Assembly (NCBI RefSeq): GCF_008014745.1
Contig: NZ_VPFD01000002.1
Coordinates: forward strand, 1 to 64,000
Reading direction: 5' to 3'
Origin: Massilia arenae
Lineage (GTDB): Bacteria; Pseudomonadota; Gammaproteobacteria; Burkholderiales; Burkholderiaceae_D
Length of the DNA: 64,000 nt
The notes under the pieces were generated by a model that saw only the letters and a list, made by a program, of their open reading frames with translations, had not been told where the DNA came from and did not search any database. The position numbers and the translations under genes were made by a program. This document shows positions 63,620-64,000 of the stretch, piece by piece (within the stretch, counting starts at the first letter, position 1; each line of letters starts with the position of its first letter).

Positions 63620-64000
63620 TTATGCAACGACCTTGCGAATCCACTTGGCGATATCCTGCACCTCTTCCAGGCACAGCGTGTGCTGCATCTGATAGGCGTG
63701 CCACTCGACCTGGTAGCCGAGCGACTCGAGCACCTTGCGCGAATCTTCGGCGCGTGCGAACGGCACCACCGGATCCTGCACGCCATGCGCCATGAAGATC
63801 GGCGTGGCCAGGCTGGCTTCATGGCGCTCGGCGCCGGCCACGCTTGCCAGCGGCAGGTAGCCCGACAGGCACATCATGCCGGCCAGCGGTTCCGGGTGGC
63901 GCAGGCCGGTCTGCAGGGTCATCGCGCAGCCCTGCGAGAAGCCGGCCAGGATGATGCGCGAGGCCGGGATGCCGCGCGATTTTTCGCGGGCGATCAGCGC
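63620..64000 (-). CDS. carboxylesterase/phospholipase family hydrolase (N-terminus beyond the window)
   Basis: About 126 C-terminal residues are visible. Nucleophile elbow G-F-S-Q-G (IILAGFSQGCAMTLQTGL), LSGYLP, catalytic Asp in HGVQDPVVPF and catalytic His in YQMQHTLCLEEV. This is the EstB/LYPLA1-type alpha/beta-hydrolase, a cytoplasmic short-chain esterase. The stop is at 63620 and the start lies past position 64000. Confidence 0.9.
   Translation of the reverse strand, partial: ALIAREKSRGIPASRIILAGFSQGCAMTLQTGLRHPEPLAGMMCLSGYLPLASVAGAERHEASLATPIFMAHGVQDPVVPFARAEDSRKVLESLGYQVEWHAYQMQHTLCLEEVQDIAKWIRKVVA

Noticed and set aside
1..64000. CRISPR array or complete insertion sequence
   Set aside because: No regularly spaced repeats or DDE/HUH transposase genes were seen in the window.

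Overview
The window looks like chromosomal DNA of a high-G+C betaproteobacterium, most likely the Massilia/Oxalobacteraceae group of Burkholderiales. The basis is the codon bias, the trxA - rho - rpmE2 order, the five-step hut pathway (hutUHGFDI with HutC), the PF09859-type oxygenase joined to ada, and the KamA-family radical SAM protein. This is inference from gene content; there is no rRNA here to confirm it.

Layout. 1-9.2 kb: a truncated MHYT/PAS hybrid kinase, a TPR glycosyltransferase (GT41), a low-G+C secreted ORFan beside tRNA-Leu(CAA), a membrane glycosyltransferase and type B L31. 9.4-11.8 kb: rho, trxA and a lone receiver, all on the minus strand. 11.9-23.6 kb: the histidine-utilisation locus. 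hutC is divergent and is separated from hutUHGFDI by a DNA-alkylation repair pair (ada plus oxygenase) and a secreted amidohydrolase. The hutU promoter has a clear HutC-type palindrome between its -35 and -10 boxes. 23.9-28.1 kb: GNAT enzyme, DMT permease, Mpo1-like protein, LysR regulator, and an alpha/beta-hydrolase that lacks its catalytic serine. 28.2-34.5 kb: a complete RND efflux operon (adaptor, pump, outer membrane channel) preceded by a tiny ORF with a very strong ribosome binding site. 34.7-44.3 kb: secreted alpha-amylase, remnant RHH protein, two DNA glycosylases, TPR/transglutaminase-like lipoprotein, HDOD protein, chemoreceptor with a Cache-domain neighbour, and an acyltransferase-SGNH protein.

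44.9-51.8 kb: the main accessory feature. A lower-G+C integrated element of about 6.9 kb has split a KamA-family radical SAM gene in two. Its ends are a 7-bp direct repeat (GTACAAG) plus 14-bp near-perfect inverted repeats. It carries a large serine recombinase at the right end, a small serine resolvase, a replication protein with an HLH (HUH-type) motif, several small probable DNA-binding proteins, a receiver domain lacking its phosphoacceptor aspartate, and a hairpin-rich non-coding block with its own promoter. No conjugation, capsid, secretion or resistance genes are visible. Joining the ends would restore a radical SAM protein of about 464 residues upstream of an MFS transporter, so the element could act as a reversible switch on that operon.

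51.8-64 kb: the 3' part of the split gene with its MFS partner, a lipoprotein sorbosone-type sugar dehydrogenase, an alternative aa3/caa3-type oxidase cluster (fused subunits I+III, subunit II fused to cytochrome c, three extra small c-type cytochromes), a fumarylacetoacetase-family hydrolase, a carboxymuconolactone decarboxylase-family protein, a class III aminotransferase and the 3' part of a carboxylesterase gene. No CRISPR array, rRNA or complete insertion sequence was seen.
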